Of a stretch of 35,496 nucleotides of DNA, positions 1 to 9,750 are shown piece by piece; position 1 is the stretch's first letter, and each line of letters starts with the position of its first letter. The notes beneath the pieces were generated by a model. The model was not told where the DNA came from. It saw only the letters and a program-made list of their open reading frames with translations, and did not search any database. The position numbers and the translations under genes are program-made. The stretch covers positions 1 through 35,496 of the forward strand of contig JALNQF010000397.1 in assembly GCA_028456385.1 (NCBI GenBank), written 5' to 3'. The DNA comes from Ophiosphaerella korrae. Lineage: Eukaryota > Ascomycota > Dothideomycetes > Pleosporales > Phaeosphaeriaceae.

Positions 1-445
1 ATACTATTTTAAAAGAAAATTAGAAGTAGCTTTAAAAGTAAAAGGCTCTACTAGTATAGAGTATACTACTACTACTACTAAAGTAGTAGGTAAAGTCCTA
101 GCTAAGATATAAGAGTAAGTCTTATATCCTAATTAGCTTTAATTAGCTTAAATTATACTAATATAACTTATTTTAAGTAGTATAAGCTTTATTATAAGTA
201 CTTTTTCTTTTATAGTAGTAAGTTTAGCTTTAATAAAGAGTTTTAGTTTAATATTTACTTTTTTAGCTATAATTATTCTAAGTAAAGTATTATTAAGTAT
301 AAAAATACTAAAAAGTATACTCTAGAAAAAGATTCTAACTCTAGTATCTTTAGTACTCTTAAAAAAAAAGTAAGTAACTCTAGTTAGTATTAATTAGCTT
401 AGGTTATACTAATCTAGCTTTTAGTACTTTAGAATAAGTACTATT
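1..445. other. Unassigned AT-rich flank left of Gypsy-1
   Basis: This is the target DNA into which Gypsy-1 inserted; it continues at 7462. I recognise no protein domain in it. One + strand frame stays open for about 38 codons near 2-115 and includes a short Thr run (ACT repeats), but it matches nothing I know. A 20-base motif beginning aattagctta occurs at 141-160 and 392-411, and again at 7633-7652 beyond Gypsy-1. It may be 3' untranslated or LTR sequence of the minus-strand Gypsy-2 whose pol ends near 7987, but no LTR pair was found to prove that. Confidence 0.5.
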
Positions 446-450
446 ATCTT
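446..450. repeat. Left target-site duplication of Gypsy-1 (ATCTT)
   Basis: ATCTT immediately precedes the 5' LTR and is repeated exactly at 7457-7461 after the 3' LTR. A 5-bp duplication is normal for Ty3/gypsy integrases. Survival of an exact copy indicates that both ends belong to a single insertion. Confidence 0.93.
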
Positions 451-872
451 TGTTACAATAGTAACAGAAGAACTATAGATAGAACTAATCGATCCTACGA
501 GCCTAGTCCTATACGATTCTAAAGGCTATAAGCCTAACTAGGAAGCTACGCATAATTAGGACACCTAGAGTAATCTATAATCTATAGACTCTTAGTAGTA
601 GTAGATTATAGATTAAGCTAATCTATAATCTATTAATCTTAGCAAATATAGATTATAGATTATAGCAAGTATATAGTTATTAGTAATGCGCATTATTAGG
701 ATAGTATTAGTAATTCAATCCTTTAACTATAGAACGCTAATACAAGATAGTTGCAAAACATCTTCTATTGTTTATAGTTATTATAGATCCTAATATAAAC
801 TTTTGTTATTATCTCTTAATCTACTAACTACCTAGATAGGCACCTGTAGTCGACGATAGGAGGCCTATTATA
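451..872 (+). repeat. 5' LTR of Gypsy-1 (422 bp)
   Basis: The LTR begins TGTTAC and ends TATTATA (originally ending CA). It aligns over its whole length, with no net length difference, to 7035-7456; most differences are C/T or G/A transitions. Between about 571 and 665 it holds nested inverted repeats built from taatctataatc and its complement gattatagatta, probably in U3. The primer-binding site should start at 873 but was not matched to a tRNA. Confidence 0.93.
571..665. repeat. Palindromic block inside the Gypsy-1 5' LTR
   Basis: Two inverted pairs of a 12- to 16-base word: 571-585 pairs with 603-614, and about 620-636 pairs with about 648-664. Each could fold into a hairpin. The same block recurs in the 3' LTR near 7155-7250. 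The Gypsy-3 LTR has related words arranged as four tandem hairpin units, so this part of the LTR evolves quickly. Confidence 0.75.
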
Positions 873-933
873 CTTTACTAATTTAGTTATTGCAAGAAGC
901 GAAGCGTAAGTAACGCGCAGTCTAGCTAATACG

Positions 934-2040
934 ATAGTAGAAAGTTTAACTAAAATAAGCAAAGCCCCTAAGAGTAGTTATAAGTCTAATAGTACTGTAT
1001 AGGAAACAATTAAGGACTAAATTAACAACTTGATCTTAGATAAAGAAGACATAAAAATAGTAATTAACGCCTTAGAAATGTAGAACAAAGAACTACAAGA
1101 TTACGTAAAATAGAACAAGGTATAGATTAAAGCTATTATCGAAGAGTAGAATTAAATAGAGCTAATTATACAACGCCTAGTAATAAGTACTATAAAGAAA
1201 CTACCTAAGATACCTATCCTTAAGAAGTTCGATAGAACAAGAGAAAAATTAAGACCCTTTATTATATTAGTACAACTCTAGATAGATGTACAAGCACTAC
1301 ACTTTAATATAGAAGAAAAGAAGGTAATATATATTAGATTGCACCTTAAAGAAGACGCAATAAGATAGTACAAGCCCTACTAGATAGACTATACAATATA
1401 TTCTCTAATAACCTAGAAAGACAAGATAAGAGCTATCTTTAGAAGTTATAAATACTTTACTAAATAAATAAGAGTAGTATTTAGAGACACAGACGTTACA
1501 CAACAAGCTAAAGAATAGCTAGAAAAGCTTACATAAAACTAGAGTGTTCCTAAGTATATATTATAATTTAAGTAACTATCCTAAAACATAGAATAGAACG
1601 AGTTAGCCTTAATATTACGATTTAAACAAGGACTAAATTTAAAAATACGATACGAAATAATCTATATAGAGAAACTAAGGATACTAGAAGCCCTAAAGTA
1701 ATAAGTAATCTAAATTAATAATAATCTTCAAGAATAGAAAAAGAACAAGTATAGTACCTAAATTAGAAACTAGGATACTAGAGACCCTATAATCCTTAAC
1801 GCTAACAAGGACAAGAAAAAGAAGAAAAACAAAGACTTTACGTACTTTAACTATAGTAAGAAAGGCTACTACGTAAAGGACTACTATTTATAAAAGAAGA
1901 AAGATATAGTATATTATAAATATAGGAAACTAGGACACTTTATAAAAGACTATAAAAGTAAAGACTTAAAGAAAGAAACTTAGTTAAAAATAACTAAAAA
2001 GAAGAAAGAAGTACTATAAGCATAGGCTAAACCTTAAGAG
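934..2040 (+). pseudogene. Gypsy-1 gag (capsid/nucleocapsid), degraded
   Basis: This encodes the structural Gag part of a fused gag-pol. The ATA codon at 934, probably a mutated ATG, opens a frame that reaches the zinc knuckles without a frameshift. A charged, coiled-coil-like N-terminal segment lies near 1036-1160. A Ty3/gypsy capsid-like stretch follows near 1220-1500, containing KKFDRTREKLRPF. Two CX2CX4HX4C knuckles start at 1843 and about 1911, but each Cys codon is now Tyr (TGY to TAY) and the first His is Tyr; only the His in LGHF survives. Gag can no longer bind RNA through these knuckles. All stops seen are TAA or TAG. The family assignment is secure; the exact start is inferred. Confidence 0.85.
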
Positions 2041-3120
2041 AAAGTAGCTAGGAGCAAAGAAATACAACACGTAATACTCTATTAGACCTTTTATTATAAA
2101 GATAACTACTATATATATCTTTCTAGTAAATAAAGAGTAAGATACTTCTTATAATAGAGATATAGAGTAGTAGTAACAAAAGAAAGAACAAAAGCTTAGC
2201 TAGAAGAAATAGCCTAAGTAATAGACTTACTAATAGAAGACTTAGAAGGGGAAGAGCCCCTAGTACTATTAATCTAGGCTAAAGGACTAGCACTAGATAA
2301 AGAGACTACTACAGCTTCCTCTAAAGGACTACAAGAAAGCAAGAAATAGGTTAGTATAAGAAGAATAGAGTATACCTAGCTAATAATATATAGCTACGAT
2401 AGCTATATAATAATAGATATAGAAGAATAAAACAAAAAATAGAAGTTTGTTTAGAAATACTTACTAGTTATAAGTATAGAGGAAGCGTACAAAGACTAGA
2501 AAGAACGTAATCTTAAAGAAATAAAGTTTATACTATTTTAAGAATAGATAAAATAATATATAGTTGCGATAGGAAGAATACCTATATAGGAAGAGTAGTA
2601 GCACCTTATAAGAAAAACGCGATAGATTAACAAAGCCTATATACTAAGAGTACTAGTAGTGTACTATATCCTAATAATAGACGTACCTAGTAAAGATAAG
2701 TACTAGGAAGGGGATAACAAGATAATAGATCTAAAGCATCTAGCACACTTTAAAGTATTATAGATATTATACTTAGACAAGAATTATATTATATATAGGA
2801 ACCCTAAAGCAAATAATAGTATATAGCCTATAAGAAGAAAAGGCTATAACTATATAAGAGTAATTCTAGTAGAAGATATCTAAGGATAGGAAATAATCCT
2901 AGAAGATAGATACGTAGTAGTAAGACCTAGCCTAAAACTATCTAAGAAATGCGTCTAAGGAGGACTATAGTATAAATATATATATAATAAATATCTAAAA
3001 TACAAAGAATATAAGCTTAAAATAGGGCTATAGCCTTAAAAAAATAGATAGTTTATAAAAAAGCCTTAATAAGAATAGTTAAAAGGTATAAGAGGCCTAT
3101 ATATTACAAAAACAAGTATA
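2041..3120 (+). pseudogene. Gypsy-1 gag-pol linker, no recognised domain
   Basis: About 360 codons in the same frame as gag and protease. The decayed translation is charged and rich in Glu, Lys and Tyr. It matches no family I can name. Chromovirus polyproteins often carry a poorly conserved linker here. A homologous stretch lies in Gypsy-3 between about 33340 and 34430, and the knuckle-to-protease distance differs there by exactly one codon, so the region was translated in both copies. Confidence 0.6.
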
Positions 3121-3450
3121 TACTAAGAGAAGAAAGTATAACTAATAATTAATAGTAGAGCTACAAGGAACTTTATATTAAAGAAATTTATAGAAATACA
3201 AGGAATAAAGTATATAACAAAGAAATACCCTTAACAACTAAGTATAATTAAAGGAAAACTATTCTAAGAACCTATTAGGTTCAAGACAGTTCCCTCTACG
3301 CTTAAATTAGAAGGGATAACAATTAAAAATATAGTTATAGATATAACAACAATTAATAACAAGTAAGATATAATATTAGGTATACTATAGTTATAAATAA
3401 CTAACCTACACGTCGATTAGAGAATAGGGAAAATTAGTTATAGTAAAACT
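3121..3450 (+). pseudogene. Gypsy-1 aspartic protease, catalytic Asp lost
   Basis: A retropepsin-like domain that would cleave the polyprotein. The active-site D-S-G-A motif now reads N-S-R-A, with the Asn codon at 3151-3153. Both changes fit TpG to TpA on this strand (T-GAT to T-AAT, T-GGA to T-AGA). Downstream, FKTVPSTLKLEGI and DIILGIL are typical of the second half of gypsy proteases. Gypsy-3 has the same N-S-R-A change with Asn at 33314-33316. The domain is inactive. Confidence 0.82.
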
Positions 3451-3639
3451 AATATATTAAAAGCTAACATAAGCACCTATAAAGGAGAATTCCTAGAAGA
3501 ATACAAGAAATAGGAAGAATAGCTTATAGAGCTAGAAGACTACCTTCTAGAATATTAACTATAGGACTTAGCGATAGAACTAGAAGAAAGAAGAAACTTA
3601 GGATAGAGCCTAGTCTACTAAAAAACAGAAGAAGAATCT

Positions 3640-4870
3640 AAGATTAAACGAGCGTTTATTTAGACTGCAATAAAAAAAGGATAGATAAGAGAATCTAAAT
3701 CCTTAGTAGTATATAGACTTATATTCAAAAAAGGAATAAATAATAAAAGGCCCTACGTAGATTTTAGAAAAACTAACGCAATTATAAACAAGAACTAATA
3801 CCTACTACTATAAATAGATAAAATACAAGATAGACTACGAAAAGTAAAGATCTTTACAAAACTAGACATCTAAAACGCCTACTATTAGATTAGAATTAAA
3901 GAAGGCGACAAATAGAAAATAGCGTTTAGAATACAGTATAGACTATATAAATACTTAGTTATACTATTTAGCTTAACAAATGCACTAGTAGCATTCTAAG
4001 AAAGGATTAATATAGTACTAAGAGAGTACTTAGATATATTTATATTTGTATACTTAGACAATATCCTTATATTCTTAGAAATAGAGGAAGAACACGTACA
4101 ACACGTACACAAAGTACTAAAGAAATTAGTAGAAAATAAACTATTTTTTAAAATAAGAAAATACAAATTCTACATAAAGGAAATAGATTTCCTTAGATTT
4201 ATTATCGAACTAGGAAAAATTAAGATTAACCTAGAAAAGATTAGATTAATTAATAAATAGCTAACACTAAAGAACTTAAAGGAAGTATAGTAATTTTATA
4301 GGCTAGCTAACTTTTATAGAAAGTTAATAGTAGGATAGTCTAAAGATATAGAACTAATAATAAGACTTATAAAAAAGAACACGCTATTTAAATAGATAAA
4401 GGAATGCAACGAAGTATTTAACAAGATTAAAAAGAAGTTTATAGAAAACCTAGTTATTAGAATATATAACCTAGACCTACTAGTAATAGTAAAAACAGAC
4501 GTATCTAATTTAGTCTATAGAATAGCACTAATACAAGAAGACCTAGAGACTAAAAAAGAATACTTAGTTAAATACTTCTCTAAGAAAATAAAGATAGTAG
4601 AACTTAACTACCTAATTTATAACAAGGAGATACTAGTAATCTACAAAGTATTTAAACAATAGAGAGTATACTTATAAGGAGCAAGATACTAGACAAAGGT
4701 CTACATAGATTACAAGAATCTTATAGGATTTATAATAAATAAAGAATTATTATAACACTATACAAGATAGTAAGAATACCTATTAATATTTAACATAGAA
4801 ATTATACATATAAAAGAGAAAGACAACTAATTTATAGACGCCCTTAGTAGAAGACTAGACTTATAAAAAG
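3640..4870 (+). pseudogene. Gypsy-1 reverse transcriptase and RNase H
   Basis: The polymerase that copies element RNA into DNA. Reverse transcriptase blocks appear in order: PYVDFRKTNAI, then FTKLDI*NAYY*IRIKEGD near 3850-3905, a region corresponding to PFGLTNAP near 3960-3990, and the catalytic box VYLDNILIF near 4048. YxDD has become YLDN, with Asn at 4060-4062. RNase H follows; its KTDVSN (near 4490) corresponds to the usual TDAS, and FIDALSR near 4830 corresponds to the C-terminal ADALSR. Stops replace Trp and Gln. Identification is certain; enzyme activity is lost. Confidence 0.93.
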
Positions 4871-4989
4871 AAGTAAACGTAACTAGTATAGTTCTAGTTA
4901 AGAATAAAGAAGGATATTTAGTCCTAAATATACTTAAAATAGCCGCAATACTCGAAAGAAAGAGTAGCGAGCTAGACGAATAGATTTAG

Positions 4990-6354
4990 AAAACAATATA
5001 AGAAGCATCTAAAGAAATAGAGGAACTAGAAATCTACAAAGGATTCGTACAAGTATATAGAAGAATATATATTCTAAAGAAAATCTAGAGAGAATTTGTA
5101 CAATAGTTTTACAAATTACTAGTATATAGTTACTAAGGAATTAATAAGACTCTAGATAGGTTACTACAAGATTACTATATCCTAAAAGTAAGATAACTAG
5201 TAATAGAGGTACTACAAGACTATATAGAGTGCTAAAGAAATAAACACAATAGATACGTACTATATAGAATATTACAACTAGTAGAAGTACTAGAATAACT
5301 ATAGGGAGTTATTACAATAGACTTTATTACAAAATTACCTAAGTCTAAAGACCTAATATTAGGAGTTAAATACGATAGAATCCTAATAATAGTAGATAAA
5401 CTTACAAAGTATACGTACTTTAGACTATATAAAGAGAGAAGTAGGATAGAGGTTACTATATACTAGGTTCTAGGAACTATAATTAGTTAATATAGACTAC
5501 TAGACAAAATTATTATAGATAAAGATATAAGATTTACATTAAAACTATAGGAAACAATAATAGCGCAATTAGGAATTAAGTATATAATATCTACAGCATA
5601 CTACCTACAAATAGATAGATAATTAGAATAAATAAACTAGATAGTAGAACAGTATCTAAGATACTACCTTAACTACAACTAAAATAACTAGGTACAGTTA
5701 CTACCTATAGTATAGTTAGTATATAATAGCGCAAAGAATATAGTAATAAGAGTATTACCTTTCTTCGCGAACTATAGATTTAAACCTAATATATACTAGA
5801 CACTAAGAAATTAGATATCTTAGTTACTAAGAGGAGAAAACTTTACTAACAGACTTAAAGACATATATAACTAACTAAGATAGGACGCAGAATTCTTATA
5901 TAATAAGATAGTAAAGTACTATAATAAGAAATATAAAAGAGGACCCCTATTTAGAGAAGAAGAAAAAGTATAGTTAGTTAGGAAGAATATTAAAAGCAAA
6001 TAGCCTAGTTTAAAACTAGACTACGTTAAGATAGGACTATACAAAATTAAGAAGAAAATCTTACTAGTTATATTTAGACTAAAGCTACTAAGTAAGATAA
6101 AGATACACCTAATATTCTATATAGCTCTACTAGAATAAGTATTACAAGAAGTAGAACTACTAGTGTACAAAGTAGATATATACAGAGAATAAGAAAAATA
6201 GGAAGTTAAAGAAATCTTATAATACTAGTTCTATAATAGTAGGAACTACTACCTAGTAAAATAGATAGGTATAAACGAAAAAGGGTAACTATAAGAAGAA
6301 ATATAGGAACTAGAAGACAATCTTAATTACTCTAAGAAATTAGAGGAGTTCTAA
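4990..6354 (+). pseudogene. Gypsy-1 integrase with C-terminal chromodomain
   Basis: The integrase joins element cDNA to the genome, and the chromodomain guides it to marked chromatin. The H2C2 zinc-binding module spans roughly 5100-5240; most ligands are now Tyr, one Cys codon (TGC) survives. The catalytic core includes GVITIDFITKLPKSKD near 5310 and IIIDKDIRF near 5510; the two Asp and the Glu near 5620 seem retained. The chromodomain lies near 6196-6354, with EVKEIL, YYLVK* (Trp codon now stop) and DNLNYSKKLEEF. The frame ends with TAA at 6352-6354. A convergent antisense frame overlaps the last ~20 bases. Confidence 0.9.
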
Positions 6355-6962
6355 AATTAAAACCTTCTAGAACGCCTAGTAGTAAACTAAGAGAATCGAC
6401 ATTACTAATAATAGATAGAGAGATAATAGAGACGTCTAGCGTAGGACCTACTATAGTAACACTAAACGCCTTATCTAGATCTAGCTTAGCTTCTAGAGCT
6501 ACTAACTACTTAGCTAATTTCTTATTATTTAAGGCCTTTATCTTATAAAGATAAGAGAGACAAGCCTAATTCTCTACTAGCTTACTCTACGCAAGCTCCT
6601 AGATACGCTCGCGCTTAGCTTTAGCCTCTATAATTTAAGATAGTAATTTCTCTTAAGTCTAGTTAATAGCTTTCCCTATTATTATTAAGCCTAGACGTAA
6701 GAATAAGCGTAATAAACATACACTTAGAAAGAGAAACACTAGGTACGTTACAAGAACTACGTATATTCGCGTAAATATATACCTTATAAGCCCTACTATT
6801 ATTTATAGAAATAATATAAGGAAGAGATTTAGAGTTTAACTTAGGAGAAGTATAATAAGAATAAGGAAATATTTTAATACTATTGCGTAATACACAATTA
6901 GTAAGAAGATAGTAATAACGCGTAGATAAAATAGGTATTAGGGAGGATAAAGAACTCTACAT
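6332..6962 (-). pseudogene. Antisense reading-frame pair between pol and 3' LTR of Gypsy-1
   Basis: On the minus strand an ATG at 6962-6960 (cat on +) starts frame A. After one TAG at the second codon, it is free of stops for 97 codons to a TAA at 6665-6663, which is remarkable in DNA this rich in TAA and TAG. Frame B, offset by one base, continues from around 6690 to a TAG at 6334-6332 with about 112 codons after the overlap. Its stops are all TAA or TAG, and it includes YLYKIKALNNKK. Both frames are conserved in Gypsy-3 (29285-29891), and the two copies differ by whole codons in each frame. The unit fills the space between the pol stop and the 3' LTR. No domain is recognised. Antisense ORFs in this position are known in some plant Ty3/gypsy elements. 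It may be one gene joined by a frameshift or intron, or two. Confidence 0.5.
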
Positions 6963-7019
6963 TAACAAAGAAATAGAATTAATAACTTTAGCTCTAGGAC
7001 AGATAAACAAGGGCCTACT

Positions 7020-7034
7020 TAGAAGAGGAGATAG
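7020..7034 (+). other. Polypurine tract of Gypsy-1
   Basis: A purine-rich tract (agaagaggagatag) ends exactly where the 3' LTR starts. It is the expected primer for plus-strand DNA synthesis. Gypsy-3 has the matching tract at 29213-29227 on the other strand. Confidence 0.8.
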
Positions 7035-7456
7035 TATTATAATAGTAATAGAAGAACTATAGATAGAACTAATTAATCTTATAAGCCTAGTCCTATACAA
7101 TTCTAAAGGCTATAAGCCTAACTAGGAAGCTACGCATAATTAGGATACCTAGAGTAATCTATAATCTATAGACTCTTAGTAGTAGTAGATTATAGATTAA
7201 GCTAATCTATAATCTATTAATCTTAGTAAACACAGATTATAGATTATAACAAGTATATAGTTATTAGTAATACGCATTATTAGGATAGTATTAGCAATTT
7301 AATCTTTTAACTACAGAACGCTAATACAAGATAGTTGCGAAATATCTTCTATTATTTATAGTTATTATAGATCCTAATACAAACTTTTATTATTATCTCT
7401 TAATCTACTAACTACCTAGATAGGCACCTATAGTTAACAACAGGAGGCCTATTACA
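7035..7456 (+). repeat. 3' LTR of Gypsy-1 (422 bp)
   Basis: The same length as the 5' LTR. It begins TATTAT, where the 5' copy has TGTTAC, showing G-to-A and C-to-T changes at identical places, and ends in TTACA. Because only one LTR of the pair carries some changes, the copies mutated independently after insertion. Confidence 0.93.
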
Positions 7457-7461
7457 ATCTT
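7457..7461. repeat. Right target-site duplication of Gypsy-1 (ATCTT)
   Basis: An exact copy of 446-450 directly after the 3' LTR terminus. Confidence 0.93.
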
Positions 7462-7985
7462 TACTAAAGCTAAGTAAGCTCTTAAAAATACTAAAAAAGC
7501 TAAATAGGCTACTAAAGTAGCTTACTAGGCTACTTTAGCTTATACTAAAAGAACTCTTACTAAGAGAAGCTTAGCTAGTAAAAGTAAGTATAGTTAGTTT
7601 TAAGATTACTTAATAGAGTATAGATTAGCTTAAATTAGCTTAGATTATACTTAAGTAATATAATAGGTAGTAATTATAGATTTAGATACTCTAAGTATAA
7701 TACTTTAGCTTTAGTATAGCTTTAAAATAGATTTCTTTAGTAGTTAATACTATTTTAAGCTTAATTATACTAGTTTATACTAATTTATAATACTTTAGTA
7801 TTTCTCTTAGAAACTTAATATTTTTTACTATTAGCGCTTTTAAATACCTAAAAAAAACTTTTATATATAAGTAAAAGTAGCTATAAGCTTTTTTACTTAT
7901 TTTTCTCTAAAAGTAAAAGCTATCTTTAGCTTATTAGGCTTTTTACTTTTTATAATTTTTTTTTAGTATATAAGTAAGTTTATAT
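7462..7985. other. Unassigned AT-rich segment, probably 3' end of Gypsy-2
   Basis: This continues the pre-insertion DNA of 1-450. It lies directly downstream, in minus-strand sense, of the Gypsy-2 chromodomain, so it should hold the Gypsy-2 3' untranslated region and LTR. No partner LTR was found on the other side of Gypsy-2, so the boundary is unknown. It contains a third copy of the aattagctta-type motif at 7633-7652. No gene is seen. Confidence 0.45.
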
Positions 7986-9108
7986 TTTCTCTAGAACTAA
8001 TTAAAGACTTCTAGAAAAAGATTAGCTACTAGTTCTTAAGTATTCTAGTTTTCTAAGTAATTTTTCTATTTTATTAAATATAGCTATTTTCTATCTTTAC
8101 TTTACTTTCTTTTTCTTACTTTTTTTATAATATATACGTCTATATTTATTATATTTAAAGATTTCTCTATTAGGTCTTCTAGTTATATAATTATATAATT
8201 AGAAGTATATTTTTCTAGTAGTAATACGTAAAAAACTAGGTATACTCTTTATAAGCTAAGTATATCTATTTTAGATATATTTAAGCTAATTTAAGCTACT
8301 ATATACTCTAGTCCTAAATATTTCTAGTTTAGCTTTTTCTTTAGCTTTATAGATTTAATATACTATATAGATAGAAGAATTTAGTTCTTTACTTTAAAAG
8401 AGATATATATTCTTTACTTATTAGTATACTTTCTTTAGTATTCTATAGCTAGTATAATATTTTTCTTATATTTTTATTATATTATAATTACTTTTATAGC
8501 TAATCTTTTTACTAAGAAGTTATTATCTATAGTTAAGTTTAACTTAAGCTAGTTTAGGCTAATTAGGTATAGACTATAGTATACTTAGAAGGGTATAACT
8601 TTTATAGTTATATTTATACTATTATTATACGTATACTTTACTATTAGTAGTTATTTTACTTAGTTATCTTATTCTAATATATAGTAATAATATAAGTATT
8701 ATTCTAGAGTTTAGTTTTATCTTTCTATCTACCTATCTATCTAGAAGTAATATATAGAAGATAGTACCCTTCTAGTATTTAGGTAGTAGTAGAAAGTCTT
8801 TTAGTATTTAGTATTTATTAAAAGTCTTCTATCTAAGATTACTTTACGTATCTAAGCCTAAGCTAAGTCTTACCTATCTTAATTAGACTATACTAGGATA
8901 TAGTAAACTATTTTAGTTAAATAGTTTATAATTACAAGTATTATATTATATACTATACTTATTAATTTACTTAAGAAGAGTTTTATAATAAAGTTTATTA
9001 TAACTTCTTTTTAAGCTCTTATTAGTAGTAAAAAGAGTTATATTAGCTTATAAAGTTAGTATCTTCTTATAGTTAACTATTAGTACTTTAGGTAAGTATT
9101 ATATATTA

Positions 9109-9266
9109 TGTAGTAGCTCTACTCTACTACGCTAAACAAACCTAAAAAGGTAACTAAGTATTTAACAACGTTAAATATAGGAGTAGAACAGTATATATTA
9201 CCTAAGGGCCCTCGCCCTTACTTACGCTTTACGTAGCTATAGCCTACTATAGCCTATAGCGTAACA
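9109..9266. repeat. 158-bp less-mutated island in Gypsy-2 integrase
   Basis: This segment starts TGTAG and ends AACA and keeps several CA dinucleotides (aaacaaacc, aacaacg, gaacag), unlike the DNA around it. Removing exactly these bases rejoins the integrase zinc-finger frame, giving Y-I-I-Y where C-X2-C is expected. It contains the palindrome aagggccctcgccctt. It may be a solo LTR or short non-autonomous element; TG...CA ends favour an LTR, but no 5-bp target duplication is visible (tatta on the left, tatag on the right). Confidence 0.5.
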
Positions 9267-9511
9267 TATAGTACTTTATTACTTTCTTTCTTACTTCTTT
9301 TTAGGTATATAGCTTTAGGAGCTTTTCTAAAGTTTTTCTTATACTAAAATAGCTTACTAGAGGGTTATTATAATACTTTCTAAGTATATCTACTTTTTCT
9401 TTAGGTATTATAAAGAGTTTCTACTCCTTTAGCTACTTTTTAAGTTAAATTAAGCTATTTTACGCTAATTTATCCTCTAATTTATTAGACGTAGCTTTTT
9501 TACTCTAGTCT

Positions 9512-9516
9512 ATATT
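9512..9516. repeat. Left target-site duplication of Copia-1 (ATATT)
   Basis: ATATT immediately precedes the Copia-1 5' LTR and recurs exactly at 16927-16931. Rejoining Gypsy-2 with one copy restores a continuous minus-strand integrase frame. Confidence 0.93.
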
Positions 9517-9750
9517 TGTCTGTACGTAATAACTTAGGCTAATAGCTAAGCTATTACGCACAACGTTAGGGGTAACAAGACGTATAGGCCTTTTAGCCTA
9601 TATATAGAATTAAGTATATATAATATATACTCCTACTACGTATAGAAGAAGATATAAATAAACACCCTTTACTTTTCCTTACTTAACCCCGTACGCTAGT
9701 ATATCCTAGTTTCTCTACAAGCCTCTACAGCAGACGAAGCCCTATTAATA
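9517..9750 (+). repeat. 5' LTR of Copia-1 (234 bp)
   Basis: It begins TGTCTGTACG and ends CTATTAATA. It aligns without net length change to 16693-16926, and differences are mostly transitions. The string tataaataaacaccc near 9652-9666 could be a TATA-type promoter element, but it is also the kind of word expected by chance here. The primer-binding site downstream of 9750 was not identified. Confidence 0.93.

Larger units (their letters stand above)
451..7456 (+). mobile_element. Gypsy-1: complete RIP-mutated Ty3/gypsy chromovirus
   Basis: A full-length LTR retrotransposon of 7006 bp flanked by ATCTT. The order is 5' LTR, gag with two zinc knuckles, protease, reverse transcriptase, RNase H, integrase, chromodomain, an antisense reading-frame pair, polypurine tract and 3' LTR. 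Landmark codons of gag (934, 1843), protease (3151), reverse transcriptase (4057) and chromodomain (6202) are all in one frame, so gag-pol was a single ORF of about 1800 codons from 934 to 6354, with no gag/pol frameshift, as in Tf1-like elements. All interruptions I saw in that frame are TAA or TAG at expected Gln or Trp positions. Gypsy-3 at 28757-35496 is a second copy of the family in the opposite orientation. Confidence 0.95.
7987..9516 (-). mobile_element. Gypsy-2, left part: chromodomain and integrase
   Basis: The 3' part of a minus-strand Ty3/gypsy chromovirus. Reading leftward from 9511: an H2C2-type region, the integrase core near 8720-9050 (INFIIKLF, YLTKIVYY, and IDR*IER corresponding to TDGQTER), an integrase C-terminal module near 8150-8620 (LEKYTSN corresponds to the HVSLLE region), and a chromodomain at 7987-8135 (LYLIK*KNYLEN*NT*E, Trp and Gln now stops). 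The first catalytic Asp is Asn. The sequence is markedly more AT-rich than Gypsy-1, with fewer TpG and CpA left, consistent with greater age. Copia-1 splits it at 9517 and a 158-bp island interrupts it at 9109-9266. Confidence 0.88.

Noticed and set aside
2..115. Short open + strand frame with a Thr run as a host gene fragment
   Set aside because: Only about 38 codons, no start codon and no homologous frame on the other side of Gypsy-1.
9652..9666. TATA-box-like word in the Copia-1 LTR as a promoter
   Set aside because: TATA words are everywhere in RIP-mutated DNA, so the site cannot be told from chance; mentioned only in the LTR entry.
9521..9750. Copia-1 LTR starting at TGTACG (230 bp)
   Set aside because: The similarity to the 3' copy extends four bases further out, and only the boundary at 9517 gives a matching target duplication (ATATT).
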